Of a stretch of 64,000 nucleotides of DNA, positions 8,626-18,500 are shown piece after piece. The notes beneath the pieces are model-generated. The model was not told the DNA's origin. It did no database searches and saw only the letters and a program-made list of their open reading frames with translations. Made by a program: the position numbers and the translations under genes. The DNA is from DSPP01 sp964607165 (lineage in GTDB: Bacteria; Zixibacteria; MSB-5A5; DSPP01): positions 1-64,000 of the forward strand of contig CAZSIT010000004.1 in assembly GCA_964607165.1 (NCBI GenBank), in the 5' to 3' direction. How positions within the stretch are numbered: the first letter of the stretch is position 1; each line of letters opens with the position of its first letter.

Positions 8626-9492
8626 TTATCTTTGCCCGCCTTCAAGTTCCTGGTAACAGCGGGTGATATTGCGGGTTTTAAACCTATCCCAACCGAACAG
8701 GTTTTGATACTGGGGCAAGGAAAACTCTTTTAAAGTTTGTTCCAGCGTTTTGCCGGAATCGACATACACCTTCACGGAACTGCGAAAATCGGTCAGGTAG
8801 GTTTTGAACTTCGAAAGACCATCTACACCGGAAACCGGCCCGTGACCGGGCACGACTTTTTGCACCGACAAAGCCTCCAGCTTTTTCAAATTGGAAATCC
8901 AGTCGGCAAAAAAGCCGTCCCCCAGATAACCGGCCGAGCCGTTGAAGAACAGATCGCCGGTGAAAAGAATTTTTTCAGCCGGAAGCCAAATAACTATATC
9001 GCCATCGGTATGCCCTCGGCCTAAATAGAAAAGCTCGATGGTGCGCGATGGGCGGTAAAAGGAGAGCCGGCTGTCGAACGTCAAGCCGGGAAGCTTAATC
9101 TTCCCTACCAAGGCACTGTCGGCCGCCAATTGGGCGCGGGCATTCTCGTGGGAGATTATTTCTACCTCCAAGCCAAAAGCATTAGTGCCGCCGACATGGT
9201 CACGGTGGCGGTGGGTTAAGGCCAGGTAACGCACCGGCTTGTCGGTGATTTTCCGGATTTCAGCCAAAAGCAAGCGAGCCACATCCGGAGTGATGTGGCA
9301 ATCAATGACGATGACGTCGCTGTCGTTGACGATGAAACCGGAGTTGGAGACCGCTTTTCCATCCGGGGTGGCGATGGCGGCATAGACTCCGTCGGTCAAT
9401 TTCTGAACATTAAAATCCGGCGCGGGCGTCTGCGCAAATGCTCCAGCAGCCAACCAAAAGATAGGAACTATTCCGTAGATAAATTTTTTCAT
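8626..9492 (-). CDS. Secreted metallo-beta-lactamase-fold hydrolase
   Basis: A 288-aa MBL-fold protein with an N-terminal signal peptide ending near AFAQ (about residue 21), so probably periplasmic. The zinc site is intact: H94, H96, D98, H99, then H161, D180 and H217. The family includes beta-lactamases, lactonases, glyoxalases and others; the substrate cannot be told from sequence. It overlaps grpE by 4 nt and sits where dnaK lies in typical hrcA-grpE-dnaK-dnaJ operons. An exported enzyme in a cytoplasmic chaperone operon is unexpected. Confidence 0.85.
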   Translation of the reverse strand: MKKFIYGIVPIFWLAAGAFAQTPAPDFNVQKLTDGVYAAIATPDGKAVSNSGFIVNDSDVIVIDCHITPDVARLLLAEIRKITDKPVRYLALTHRHRDHVGGTNAFGLEVEIISHENARAQLAADSALVGKIKLPGLTFDSRLSFYRPSRTIELFYLGRGHTDGDIVIWLPAEKILFTGDLFFNGSAGYLGDGFFADWISNLKKLEALSVQKVVPGHGPVSGVDGLSKFKTYLTDFRSSVKVYVDSGKTLEQTLKEFSLPQYQNLFGWDRFKTRNITRCYQELEGGQR

Positions 9493-10115
9493 TCGGGTAT
9501 CGATTTCTGCTCTGATTTCAAAACCGAAGCTCCTTTGGAAACCACCACTTTTGCCGGACGCAGCACCTGGCCGCCGAGGGCGTACCCTTTGGACAAAACT
9601 TCGATGACTTCTCCTTCCGGTTCGGCCGACTCCATCTGCATTACCGCCTCGGCGGTAACAGGGTCAAAAGGCTTGTTGGCAACATCCAGCTCTTCGACTT
9701 CTTCTTTTTTCAAAAAGGACTTTAGCTGGTTATTGATAAGTTCAACCCCTTGGCGCAAACTTTCCGATTTTTCCTTGGGGGATGAAAGCGCTCTTTCAAA
9801 ATTATCCGAAAGCTCAAGAAGCTCCCACAGAATCCTTGCGTTAGCAGCGCGGATGACGGCTTGAAATTCCCTTGCCGTTCTTTTCCGAAAGTTGTCAAAC
9901 TCCGCCGCCAGGCGTAAGTAACGGTCTTCCATTTCCTTGAGCTTGGTGCTGTGCTCTTCCGTTTCGGCTTCAACTTGTGCAACCGCCTCTGCCGCTTTCT
10001 TGACCTCGGTTGCAACTTCCGCCTCCCCCGACAGGGGCATCCGAACTTCCTCTTCTGGCCTAACTTTCAAATTTTCCATAGAACTTTCTTTTTCGTTCGG
10101 CTTGTCTTTCTTCAT
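9489..10115 (-). CDS. grpE: Nucleotide exchange factor GrpE
   Basis: A 208-aa GrpE, which releases ADP from DnaK. A long acidic coiled-coil N-terminus (to about 100) contains YLRLAAEFDNFRKRT. The compact C-terminal domain carries ELSDNFERAL and the closing signature VLSKGYALGGQVLRPAKVVV. It overlaps hrcA by 4 nt upstream and the MBL gene by 4 nt downstream, so the three genes form one translationally coupled unit. Confidence 0.96.
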   Translation of the reverse strand: MKKDKPNEKESSMENLKVRPEEEVRMPLSGEAEVATEVKKAAEAVAQVEAETEEHSTKLKEMEDRYLRLAAEFDNFRKRTAREFQAVIRAANARILWELLELSDNFERALSSPKEKSESLRQGVELINNQLKSFLKKEEVEELDVANKPFDPVTAEAVMQMESAEPEGEVIEVLSKGYALGGQVLRPAKVVVSKGASVLKSEQKSIPE

Positions 10116-11143
10116 TCCGAAAGCATTTCGGTGAGCAATCGGGCCGTATAATCGACGATGGAAACCAGCTTGGAATAGGGCATCCGGGTCGGCCCGATGA
10201 TGCCGATGGTGCCTTTTAATCCTCCCACTTCATAGGTGGAGGTAACTATTGAGAGGTTTTTAGTTTCATCCCGGTCGCTTTCCTTTCCTATGGTGATTAC
10301 AATGCCTTCTTTTATCCCTTTGGAGGAGATAATCTCCACCAGTGATTTCCGTTCCTCCAGGAAATCGACCAAAGAGGAAACTTTTTGCTGATTCTGAAAT
10401 TCGGGCTGGCGCAAAATGTTGGCGGTTCCTTCCAGGTGCACCTGTTCGGAAGGGGGGGCGTGCAAAAGAGCAAGGGCGTTATCCAAAAACAATTTAATGA
10501 GTTTTGGATCTCCGAAAGAAACATCCCTAAATCGCTCGGAAAGCGTTTTTTGAATTTCTCCCAGCGAGCGGCCGGCAAGACGCTCATTTAAAACACGCGA
10601 GGTCTCCTCGACCGTTACCGGATCTATTTTAACTTCCATTTCTAAAAGTATGGTACGGGCCAGTCCTCCTTTTACGGCAACTATGACCAGAACCTTCCGC
10701 TCGGTGACCGGAACCAGCTCGATGCGCGTCAAAACTCCTTTTTGAAAATCGGGGGCCACGGATATGCCCAACTGGTTGGACAGGGTGGCCAAAATTTTGG
10801 AAGTCTGCTCCAGTATGCGGTCCACAGCTATCGGGTCGGCCGAAATTTCTTTTTTAATCTGCTCTTTCTCCCGATGGCTAAGCAGTTCGGGGTGAATCAT
10901 CTGGTCAACGTATAACCGATAACCGGCGTCGGTGGGCATCCGCCCGGCCGACGTATGCGGCTGTTGAATTAATCCCAAATCTTCCAAGTCCTGTAACGTG
11001 TTGCGCACGGTGGCCGGGGAAATGCCCAAATTATACCGATTGGCAATCACCCGCGAGCCGACTGGGTCGGCGGTCTGGATATAATGGGCGATTAGAATTT
11101 CTAAAATTCGCCGCTCGCGCTCGTTTAAATTCTCAAACGCCAT
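10112..11143 (-). CDS. hrcA: Heat-inducible transcription repressor HrcA
   Basis: A 343-aa repressor with an N-terminal winged helix (about 1-75, including ILEILIAHYIQTADPVGSR and SPATVRNTLQDLEDLG), a GAF-like middle domain and the C-terminal GTIGIIGPTRMPYSKLVS motif. HrcA normally binds CIRCE operators (TTAGCACTC-N9-GAGTGCTAA) near heat-shock genes. I found no CIRCE-like sequence upstream of this gene (11144-11330) or before dnaJ, so its targets are probably elsewhere, for example at dnaK or groESL. First gene of the operon. Confidence 0.95.
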   Translation of the reverse strand: MAFENLNERERRILEILIAHYIQTADPVGSRVIANRYNLGISPATVRNTLQDLEDLGLIQQPHTSAGRMPTDAGYRLYVDQMIHPELLSHREKEQIKKEISADPIAVDRILEQTSKILATLSNQLGISVAPDFQKGVLTRIELVPVTERKVLVIVAVKGGLARTILLEMEVKIDPVTVEETSRVLNERLAGRSLGEIQKTLSERFRDVSFGDPKLIKLFLDNALALLHAPPSEQVHLEGTANILRQPEFQNQQKVSSLVDFLEERKSLVEIISSKGIKEGIVITIGKESDRDETKNLSIVTSTYEVGGLKGTIGIIGPTRMPYSKLVSIVDYTARLLTEMLSE

Positions 11144-11151
11144 ACCTAATT

Positions 11152-11179
11152 AAATTACCGTCAAATCGGGCCTTGTCAA
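11152..11179 (-). promoter_or_regulatory. Putative promoter of the hrcA operon
   Basis: A perfect TTGACA (11179-11174), a 16-nt spacer and TAATTT (11157-11152). The -10 box ends 8 nt before the hrcA ATG, which implies a leaderless or nearly leaderless transcript. No CIRCE repeat overlaps it. Confidence 0.5.
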
Positions 11180-11203
11180 CTTCCGAATATCCTATTTCTC
11201 TTC

Positions 11204-11255
11204 GGTAGCCGACGCTTCAGCGTCGGACATCTCCGCGACTAAAGTCGCGGCTACC
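11204..11255. repeat. Palindromic repeat with GGTAGCC ends
   Basis: Terminal GGTAGCC (11204-11210) and GGCTACC (11249-11255) enclose two small hairpins, CCGACGC TTCA GCGTCGG and CCGCGACT AA AGTCGCGG. It lies between hrcA and the tRNA gene and belongs to the GTAG-type palindromes found at many other gaps in the window. Confidence 0.8.
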
Positions 11256-11327
11256 AAAAAGGGATGTCCCAATTAACACTGGAATAGGCTTGACGAAGCC
11301 GCTCGGAAAAACGATTTTCGGAAAGAC

Positions 11328-11413
11328 GCCGGAGTGGTGAAACTGGTAGACGCGCGGGACTCAAAATCCCGTGGGGCTTAAACCCCGTGTCGGTTCGATT
11401 CCGACCTCCGGCA
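11328..11413 (+). tRNA. tRNA-Leu (anticodon CAA)
   Basis: An 86-nt class II tRNA. The acceptor stem pairs GCCGGAG (11328-11334) with CTCCGGC (11406-11412), and A11413 is the discriminator base. The anticodon stem CGGGA/TCCCG holds the loop CTCAAAA with anticodon CAA, which reads UUG. A long variable arm (GGGGCTTAAACCCC) and the T loop GTTCGATTC are clear. The CCA end is not encoded. It is convergent with the hybrid kinase gene. Confidence 0.97.
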
Positions 11414-11429
11414 TTAAGAAAGCCTGCAA

Positions 11430-14384
11430 CTATTGCACCGGGGTTTTCGACCCGCTCGGGGCATCCAGCACTTCCCGGATCTTGCGCAGCAGGCCCTCCT
11501 GCGTAAAAGGCTTTGGCAGAAAAGGCGTTTTTTCCATCGAAGAAAGGTCGCGCAGATTGACCTTGGTCGTATTCGTATAACCGGACATAAAAAGCACCTT
11601 TACACTCGGGATAAGAGAAAGAACTTGCCGGGCCGTTTCCGGCCCGCCCATTTTGGGCATCACCAGGTCGCTCAACAAAAGGTCAATACGGCCGGAATGG
11701 CTCTTGCAAATGGATACCGCCTCCTTGCCGTTGGGACATTCGATAACAGTGTAGCCGCTCTTACGCAGTATCTTGCCGACCAAGGTTCGAACGGACCCTT
11801 CATCTTCAACCAAAAGAATGGTCTCCGCTCCGCCGAACGGCTGGGCGGAAGCGGCCGGAGATTTTCCAGTTTGCGGCTCGCGTTCTTCCACCAAAGGCAG
11901 ATAAACCTTGAAGGTCGTTCCAATTCCCGTTTCGCTGTAAAGCCAGATGTAGCCTTCGCTTTGTTTAACGATTCCATAAACCGTGGAAAGCCCCAAGCCG
12001 GTTCCTTTTCCCTGCTCTTTGGTGGTAAAGAACGGTTCGAATATGTGTTTTTGTGTCACGGCATCCATACCGCAACCGGTGTCGCTTACCGTCAACATTA
12101 CATAACAGCCGGGTTTGGAACCGGCATGTTCCCGGGCGTAATTCTCGTCCAGCTCGGTTTCGCCGGTTTCAATGGTGAGCCTCCCACCATTTGGCATTGC
12201 ATCTCGGGCGTTGACTACCAGATTCATTATTATCTGTTCAATTTGACCCGGGTCGGCCTTTACCCGTCCCAGGCCGGGACGGCAGACCGTACCCAGAGAA
12301 ATATGCTCGCCGATTAAACGCGTAAGCATTTTTTCCATACTGGTTACGACGGAATTCAAATCCAAAACCATAGGGGTTACCATCTGACGCCGGCTGAAAG
12401 CCAACAGCTGGCGCGTTAAAACCGCGGCCCTATCGGAAGCTTTCTTAATTTCCAGAACGTCTTCCCGTCGCGGGTCACCGGCGGTAAGCTGTTCGAGCAA
12501 AAATTCGCTGTTGCCGGCGATTGCGGTCAAGAGGTTGTTAAAATCGTGGGCGATTCCCCCCGCCAGCTGCCCCACCGCCTCCATTTTCTGGGATTGGCGC
12601 AGCTGGTCTTCCAGCCGGGTCCGCTCGGTGATGTCGCGAAAGCTCCAAACCCTGCCCACCACTTTTTTCCCCAGCCATTGGGGCATCGAGTAGCGTTCAA
12701 AAACCCGGCCATCCTTAAATTCCAAAAGATCCCGGCTTTCCGCCTCCGGCTGGGCATATAATTCCTTAACCTTTGCCAAAAAACCGTCGGGGTCTTTTAA
12801 TTGGTCTAAAACGAAAGCCAAAGATAGATTATCATCTCGAGAAGCCATTACCGTTTCAGGAATGCGCCACATCTGGATAAATTTTTGATTGAAGCTGGTT
12901 ACTTTCCCCTCTTCATCTACCACCAAAATTCCGTCGGCGGTTGACTCCAGCGTAGCGGTGTGCAAAGACAAAGTATCCCTCAAATTTTCATCCGAAAGCC
13001 GGCGCTCGATGGCAATCGCCGCCAGATAGGTGGCCCGTTCGATAAGTTCGGAGTCTCCCGATTTTGGCGAGGATGGATAAGTATGATAGATGGCGAAAGT
13101 TCCCAGTACCTCTCCTTTAACTGAAAGAATGGGATTGGACCAGCAGGAACGCAGCCCATGCTGAAGGGCCAAATCGCGGCACTTGCTCCAAAGGGGATCG
13201 GCGGATATGTCGGTTACAATAACCTGCTTGCCCGAATAAGCGGCGGTGCCGCAGGAGCCGACCTCCGGCCCGATGGCGATGCCGTCAACCGCCTTATTGT
13301 AAGAATCGGGCAAACTGGGGGCCGCCCCGCACCCCAGAGTCTTTTTATCCTTCTTTAAAAGAAGAACCGAGCATAAAGCTCCGGGGGATTGCTCTTCGAC
13401 GGTGCGGCATAAAAAGCTCAAAATCTCCGGCAAAGAGGCATCCCGGCCGATTAGTTCCAAAACCTTTTTCTCCTCTGCCAAAAGCGCTTCCCGGCGTTTG
13501 CGCTCGGTGATATCGCGAACGGCGGCGGTGAAAAGGGTTCGACTGTCAATTCGAGTTTCAGTTATACGCAGCTCTATCGGAAAAACCAAACCCTCTTTGT
13601 TCTGCCCTTCCAATTCCAATCGTTTTTCTAAAACTTTCGCGACGCCGGTTTCCAAATATCTTTTCATTCCGGCGGCGTACGCCGATCGGTATTTTTCGGG
13701 CATCAAAACCTGAAGATTTTTGCCAACCAGCTCATCGCGCTGGTAACCAAAGAGATCCTGAACTTCCTGGTTGAGCATTACTATGTTGCCGGAAGTATCA
13801 ATTACAATAATTCCCTCCCCCACCGTATCCAAAACGCTGCGCAGCTGGGTTTCGGAACCCTTTAAAGCTTCCTCGGAACGGCGCAGGACTTCCAGGTCGG
13901 TGATATCCTGCAGCATAATAATTGCCTGCTCGATTTTACCCTCCGGCGACTTAATCGGCATCGCCGTGGCGTAGATGTGCCGCGGCTCTCCTCCCATCTG
14001 CAGATGCAACTCATGATGGGCCACCCTGCCGGACTCAAATATTTTTCGTGCCGGACAGGTGGCGCATATTTCCGTTTGACCGCACAAAACCTGGTTGCAT
14101 TGAGTTTGAAGAATGGAGGCAACGTTAGCGAGGCTGCCAAACCGTTCAATGAAAACCTGGTTGGCCCAAACCACCTGCAGGCTGGGGTCGAGCACCAAAA
14201 AACCGGCATCGGTATATTGAACGACTGCCGAAAGTTTTTGACGCTCCCGCTCCAGCGATTTGAGCTGCTGGTCTAAGGTTTTAAACCAGCGTTCGTAATC
14301 CTCTATTTTGCGCTGTAACGACTCAATGGTGACTGGTTGATTTATTTTTGCTGTTGTTTCCAACCTGTTTCCCTTATTTATCAA
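11430..14384 (-). CDS. Hybrid PAS/GAF sensor histidine kinase with C-terminal receiver
   Basis: A 984-aa soluble kinase with no membrane segment. The order is an N-terminal coiled coil, PAS (about 50-170), PAS (about 180-295), GAF (about 320-455), PAS (about 480-590), HisKA with the phospho-acceptor H613 in GIAHDFNNLL, HATPase (VNARDAMP, DTGCGMD, GKGTGLGLST) and a receiver with D906 in LLSDLVMP. The first PAS domain contains a CNQVLCGQTEICATCP cysteine cluster that could bind a metal or sense redox. The start is a TTG overlapping the GAF gene stop; another TTG at 14363 has a better ribosome-binding site. Confidence 0.93.
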   Translation of the reverse strand: MINKGNRLETTAKINQPVTIESLQRKIEDYERWFKTLDQQLKSLERERQKLSAVVQYTDAGFLVLDPSLQVVWANQVFIERFGSLANVASILQTQCNQVLCGQTEICATCPARKIFESGRVAHHELHLQMGGEPRHIYATAMPIKSPEGKIEQAIIMLQDITDLEVLRRSEEALKGSETQLRSVLDTVGEGIIVIDTSGNIVMLNQEVQDLFGYQRDELVGKNLQVLMPEKYRSAYAAGMKRYLETGVAKVLEKRLELEGQNKEGLVFPIELRITETRIDSRTLFTAAVRDITERKRREALLAEEKKVLELIGRDASLPEILSFLCRTVEEQSPGALCSVLLLKKDKKTLGCGAAPSLPDSYNKAVDGIAIGPEVGSCGTAAYSGKQVIVTDISADPLWSKCRDLALQHGLRSCWSNPILSVKGEVLGTFAIYHTYPSSPKSGDSELIERATYLAAIAIERRLSDENLRDTLSLHTATLESTADGILVVDEEGKVTSFNQKFIQMWRIPETVMASRDDNLSLAFVLDQLKDPDGFLAKVKELYAQPEAESRDLLEFKDGRVFERYSMPQWLGKKVVGRVWSFRDITERTRLEDQLRQSQKMEAVGQLAGGIAHDFNNLLTAIAGNSEFLLEQLTAGDPRREDVLEIKKASDRAAVLTRQLLAFSRRQMVTPMVLDLNSVVTSMEKMLTRLIGEHISLGTVCRPGLGRVKADPGQIEQIIMNLVVNARDAMPNGGRLTIETGETELDENYAREHAGSKPGCYVMLTVSDTGCGMDAVTQKHIFEPFFTTKEQGKGTGLGLSTVYGIVKQSEGYIWLYSETGIGTTFKVYLPLVEEREPQTGKSPAASAQPFGGAETILLVEDEGSVRTLVGKILRKSGYTVIECPNGKEAVSICKSHSGRIDLLLSDLVMPKMGGPETARQVLSLIPSVKVLFMSGYTNTTKVNLRDLSSMEKTPFLPKPFTQEGLLRKIREVLDAPSGSKTPVQ

Positions 14385-14869
14385 CTACTCTTTTTTAACG
14401 CAGGCACGGTCTGACGCCCGGCATACACCCCGGCCAGCCAATCGGCCACTTCCTCGACCAAACGCACCGCTTCCACGTCAAAAGCGGCCAGTTCGTGGCT
14501 ATCGATGTCGATTTGGGCAAAAATGGTCTCGTCTTTGCGGATAAGCACCACCAGCTCCGAGCGGGTGGCGGTGGAGCAGGCCAGATAATTGGAAACCTTG
14601 GAAACGTCTGGCACGTTTATATTTCGTTTTTCTGCAACGGCCGTTCCGCATACTCCTTCACCGACGCCAATGAAAACGTGGTCGGTCGGCGCGCCGATGA
14701 AAGGCCCCAGACGCAGGACATTATCCGGGAAAAGTTCGTAGATCCCCGTCCAATGAAAACGGGGATTGGAACGATGCACCTGTTCCACCGCCGCCGGTAA
14801 AAGCGTGTCCAATCTTGCTCCTTCCTGCAGGAGCCGTTCCAGCTTTTTGCAAATCTCTTTCCCGGTCAT
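14381..14869 (-). CDS. GAF-domain protein resembling free methionine-R-sulfoxide reductase
   Basis: A 162-aa single GAF domain. The segment GEGVCGTAVAEKRNINVPDV through LACSTATRSELVV to DIDSHELAAFD resembles fRMsr enzymes, which reduce free methionine-R-sulfoxide using three cysteines. Two are kept (C74 and C98, matching C94 and C118 of the E. coli enzyme), but the third position is a histidine (H64). It may still reduce its substrate with another partner, or it may be a sensor. Its place between a receiver and a kinase favours signalling. Confidence 0.75.
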   Translation of the reverse strand: MTGKEICKKLERLLQEGARLDTLLPAAVEQVHRSNPRFHWTGIYELFPDNVLRLGPFIGAPTDHVFIGVGEGVCGTAVAEKRNINVPDVSKVSNYLACSTATRSELVVLIRKDETIFAQIDIDSHELAAFDVEAVRLVEEVADWLAGVYAGRQTVPALKKSS

Positions 14870-14923
14870 TTTTATACCCTCGCTCGATTAGTAAAAGGTC
14901 CTTCCTCGGCTCAGCCGGTCCGG

Positions 14924-15526
14924 TCAAGCCGGTTTTTTTGCGGCTTTCGCTTGCTGCTTCTGGGCGCACTCCGGACAGATGGAATGGCTGAAATCGGCAT
15001 CGGAGTGGGTGGCAATGTATTCTTCCACGCTAAGCCAGAGCTGCCGGTCGTCGCGAATTTTTTTACACCAAGCGCAAATGGGCAAAATTCGGTGCAGGTT
15101 TTGAACGTCGCTCTGCAACCGCAAAATGCGCGACGTGTTGTCTTTAACCTGGTATTCCAATCCTAAAATGCGCTGAGCGGCGTTCAGCCGAACCTTCAAC
15201 TCGTCGAGGTCAACCGGCTTGGTCAAATAGTCGTCGGCGCCCGCCTCCATTCCCTCCATAAAATTTTCCTTGCCGGACTTGGCGGTCAACAAAATGATGT
15301 AAACATACTCGGAACGCCGAACGGAACGGATTTTTCGGCAAAGCTGCAGGCCGTCCATTTCCGGCATCATCCAATCGGAAACTATAAGCCGGAAATCGTC
15401 CGACCGGTAGGCGGCCCAGGCCGCCTCCCCATTTTCGCAAGCGGTTATCGTATGGCCTAAATTCTCCAGCGTTTTCTGCAAAATCCGGCGGGAGACTACG
15501 TCGTCTTCGGCAATCAAAATTTTCAT
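14924..15526 (-). CDS. Response regulator with cysteine-rich C-terminal tail
   Basis: A 200-aa protein: receiver domain (1-120) with phospho-acceptor D51 in IVSDWMMPEMDG and conserved K103, then a helix and a short tail with two CxxC pairs (C151/C154 and C184/C187) spaced like a zinc-binding unit. There is no DNA-binding or enzymatic output domain. The frame extends upstream to 15607, but the ATG at 15526 overlaps the stop of the preceding kinase in an ATGA junction and begins at the usual MKILIAEDD. It probably relays phosphate between the two flanking kinases. Confidence 0.9.
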   Translation of the reverse strand: MKILIAEDDVVSRRILQKTLENLGHTITACENGEAAWAAYRSDDFRLIVSDWMMPEMDGLQLCRKIRSVRRSEYVYIILLTAKSGKENFMEGMEAGADDYLTKPVDLDELKVRLNAAQRILGLEYQVKDNTSRILRLQSDVQNLHRILPICAWCKKIRDDRQLWLSVEEYIATHSDADFSHSICPECAQKQQAKAAKKPA

Positions 15527-18500
15527 ACTTTCTCCAGTCTTTGGGATGACAGAAAGCTTTTCACCCGTTCCAACTCTTTTTTTACTTGAGAAACGGCCTG
15601 CACGCATTGCTCCAAGCGGCCTTCCGCGGCCTTATCTTCTATTTCGGCAAAAATTTTTGACAAACCACCGGCCCCCAGGTTGGCCGAGGCCCCGCGGAGT
15701 GAATGCGCCTCGGCTTTTACTCCGTCGGTCAAACCGTCGGCCAAACTTTTTTCCAAAGACAAAAACCGCTTTTCGCTGTCGGCAAAGAAAAGTTCTATGA
15801 GTTCCTGACAAAAATGTTTATCGCCGGCGGCGGCGTCCAAAAGCCGGTTTAAATCGACCGGCGTTCCCGCCCCTATAACTTTTTCAGAAGAGACCATCTT
15901 GACCGGCAGGTTTTTCTTCCGCCAGCGTTCAATAACCTCCCGGAGCCCGGCCGAATTGATTGGCTTGGAAACGTAATCGTCCATCCCGGCTTCCAGACAC
16001 TTTTCCCGGTCGCCGGCCATTGCATGGGCGGTCATCGCGATAATTGGAACCTTTGCTTTCGTTCCCAAAAGCTTGCGTATTTCGCCCGTGGCTTCAAACC
16101 CATCCATCTCCGGCATCTGCACATCCATCAAAACGACGTCAAAATCCTTACTTTTCAAAGTTTCAACCGCCTCCCTGCCGTTCGTGGCTATCACCACGGT
16201 ATATCCCGCCCGGCTCAAAATCGCCTCGGCCACCGCTTGATTGACCGGATTGTCTTCCGCCAGCAGAATCGTACCACCCCGCTTGGCCTCCTCGAGATAA
16301 TGCCGGGTAATCAAAGGTTGTTCTTCGAGCGGCTGTTCCCCGGAAGCAACCCGCGCCATTACCGCCATAATCGCGTCAAAAAGTTGCGACTGGCGCACCG
16401 GTTTGTTTAAATAGGCGGCAAAGCCGGCCGCTTTAACCCGGATGGCGTCCCCCCGGGCTCCAACCGAAGTTACCAACATTAATATTACATCTTTTAACAG
16501 CGGATCGGACTTGATTTGCCGCCCTAACTCTTCGCCGGTACCGCCGGGCATCTGGAAATCAAGGATGGCCAGACGAACGGGATCCCCCAGCGACAGCTGC
16601 TGCCGAAGGATTTGCCAGGCTTCTTTTCCGTTCGCAGCGGGAAAAGGACGGCAGCCAAACGATTGAACCATTCGACACAAAATGTCCCGGTTCACGGTGT
16701 TGTCATCCACCACCAAAACGGAAAGGTTCTCAATGTCGGCAGAGGAAACCAGGGGTAACTGTCCGGTGTTATCTTTGGCTAAAGTCACCTCAAACCAAAA
16801 ATTACTGCCTACCCCCGGGCTGCTTTCAAAACCAATCTTCCCCCTCATCATTTCCGCCAGCTGTTTGGATATGGCCAACCCCAAACCGGTCCCGCCAAAA
16901 CGGCGGGTGGAAGAGCCATCCACTTGTGTAAAGCTTTGGAAAAGCAGATGGTGTTTTTCGAGTGGAATGCCAATGCCCGTATCTTTAACCGAAAAATGGA
17001 TTTTCGCCTCCCGGTCACCCTCTTCAATCAACGAAGCGCGAATTACAACCTCCCCTTTTTCCGTAAACTTGACGGCATTGCCGGCCAAATTGACTAATAT
17101 CTGGCGCAGGCGGGTAGGGTCTCCTTTCAAAAACAAGGGCACCCCATACTCCACCAAACAGGCCAATTCAATCCCTTTTTGTTCCGCCCGCGGGGCCAAA
17201 AGCTCCGCGGTCTGCTCCACCACCGAGCGCAGGTCAAACTTTATGTTTTCAAAAGTCAATTTGCCGGCTTCAATCTTGGAGAAATCCAAAATGTCGTTGA
17301 TGAGCGTTAACAGGGACTCCGCCGAAGTGCGCGCCCCGCGCACAAATTCCGTCATTTCCCGCTCGTCGGCAAAAGCCCGGTCGGCCAAAAGCCCTAAATA
17401 ACCCAAAACGCCGTTCATCGGCGTGCGAATTTCGTGGCTCATATTGGCCAAAAACTCGCTTTTCAGCCGGGCCTGCTCCAGAGCCGCATCCCGGGCGCGG
17501 GCCATCTCCTTTTCCGCCTGCTTTCGGTCGGTGATATCCTGAACGGCTCCTTCAAAATATAGAGTTTTTCCTTTCTCATCCTGTAAGACCCGCGCGCATT
17601 CCGATATCCACATCACGCTGCCGTCTTTACGATAAACCTGCGACTCAAAACTTTTGATGGCCCCTCCCTTTTCCACCAAGGCCAAAAATTCAGCCCGACG
17701 TCCGGGCTCGACGTAAAACTGCCGGTTCAGGTCGGTAACTTCCGCCATTAACTCTTCGGGCGAAGAATAACCATACATCCAAGCCAGCATCGGGTTGGCC
17801 ATTAAATAGCGCCCCTCGGCGGTGGTTTGATAAATACCCTCCATCGAGTTTTCAAAAATGTTCCGGAATTTCTCTTCCGCCCGGCGCATTTTTTCGTCGG
17901 CTCGTTTCCGCTCCAACTCGGCCGAGGCCCGAGCGGCAAAAATGGTAAGCACCGATTTTAAGCCATATTCATCATTCAAGGGCTCGGTGTGCAAAACCGC
18001 CAAAACACCCAACGCTTTACCCATGGAATCAATAAGCGGAGTTCCCAGATAGCCTTCCGCTCCCATTTCAATCAAGAAGCGATCGTCGGGAAACAGCTTC
18101 TGCACACCTTGTGGGTAAAAACAAATCTGCTCACCGACCGTGTTTTCACAGGGCGTTCCGGCTAGCGCATATATAATGTTCTCGCCGTAGGATTCTCCCG
18201 TCCAAAAGGCTAAAGTCTGAACCTCGTTCAAATTGCCTTCTATCGTTTCAGCAACGCAGGCGTAGCGCACGTTCAAAGCAGAGGCCAGGTTCTTCACCAG
18301 CGAGCGGAAAAAGTTAACCCCTGTGGCTGAAGAAGTTCCCTGGACAATGGCGCGGAGCGCTTCCTCGACTCGCTTCCGCTCGGTAACATCCACCATACTT
18401 CCTACTAACCGGGTGACCTTGCCTTCGGCATTTTTCAGCACCCGGCCACGGTCCCAGACTTCGAGATAATGCCCGTCCTTGTGGCGGAAGCGGTATTCGC

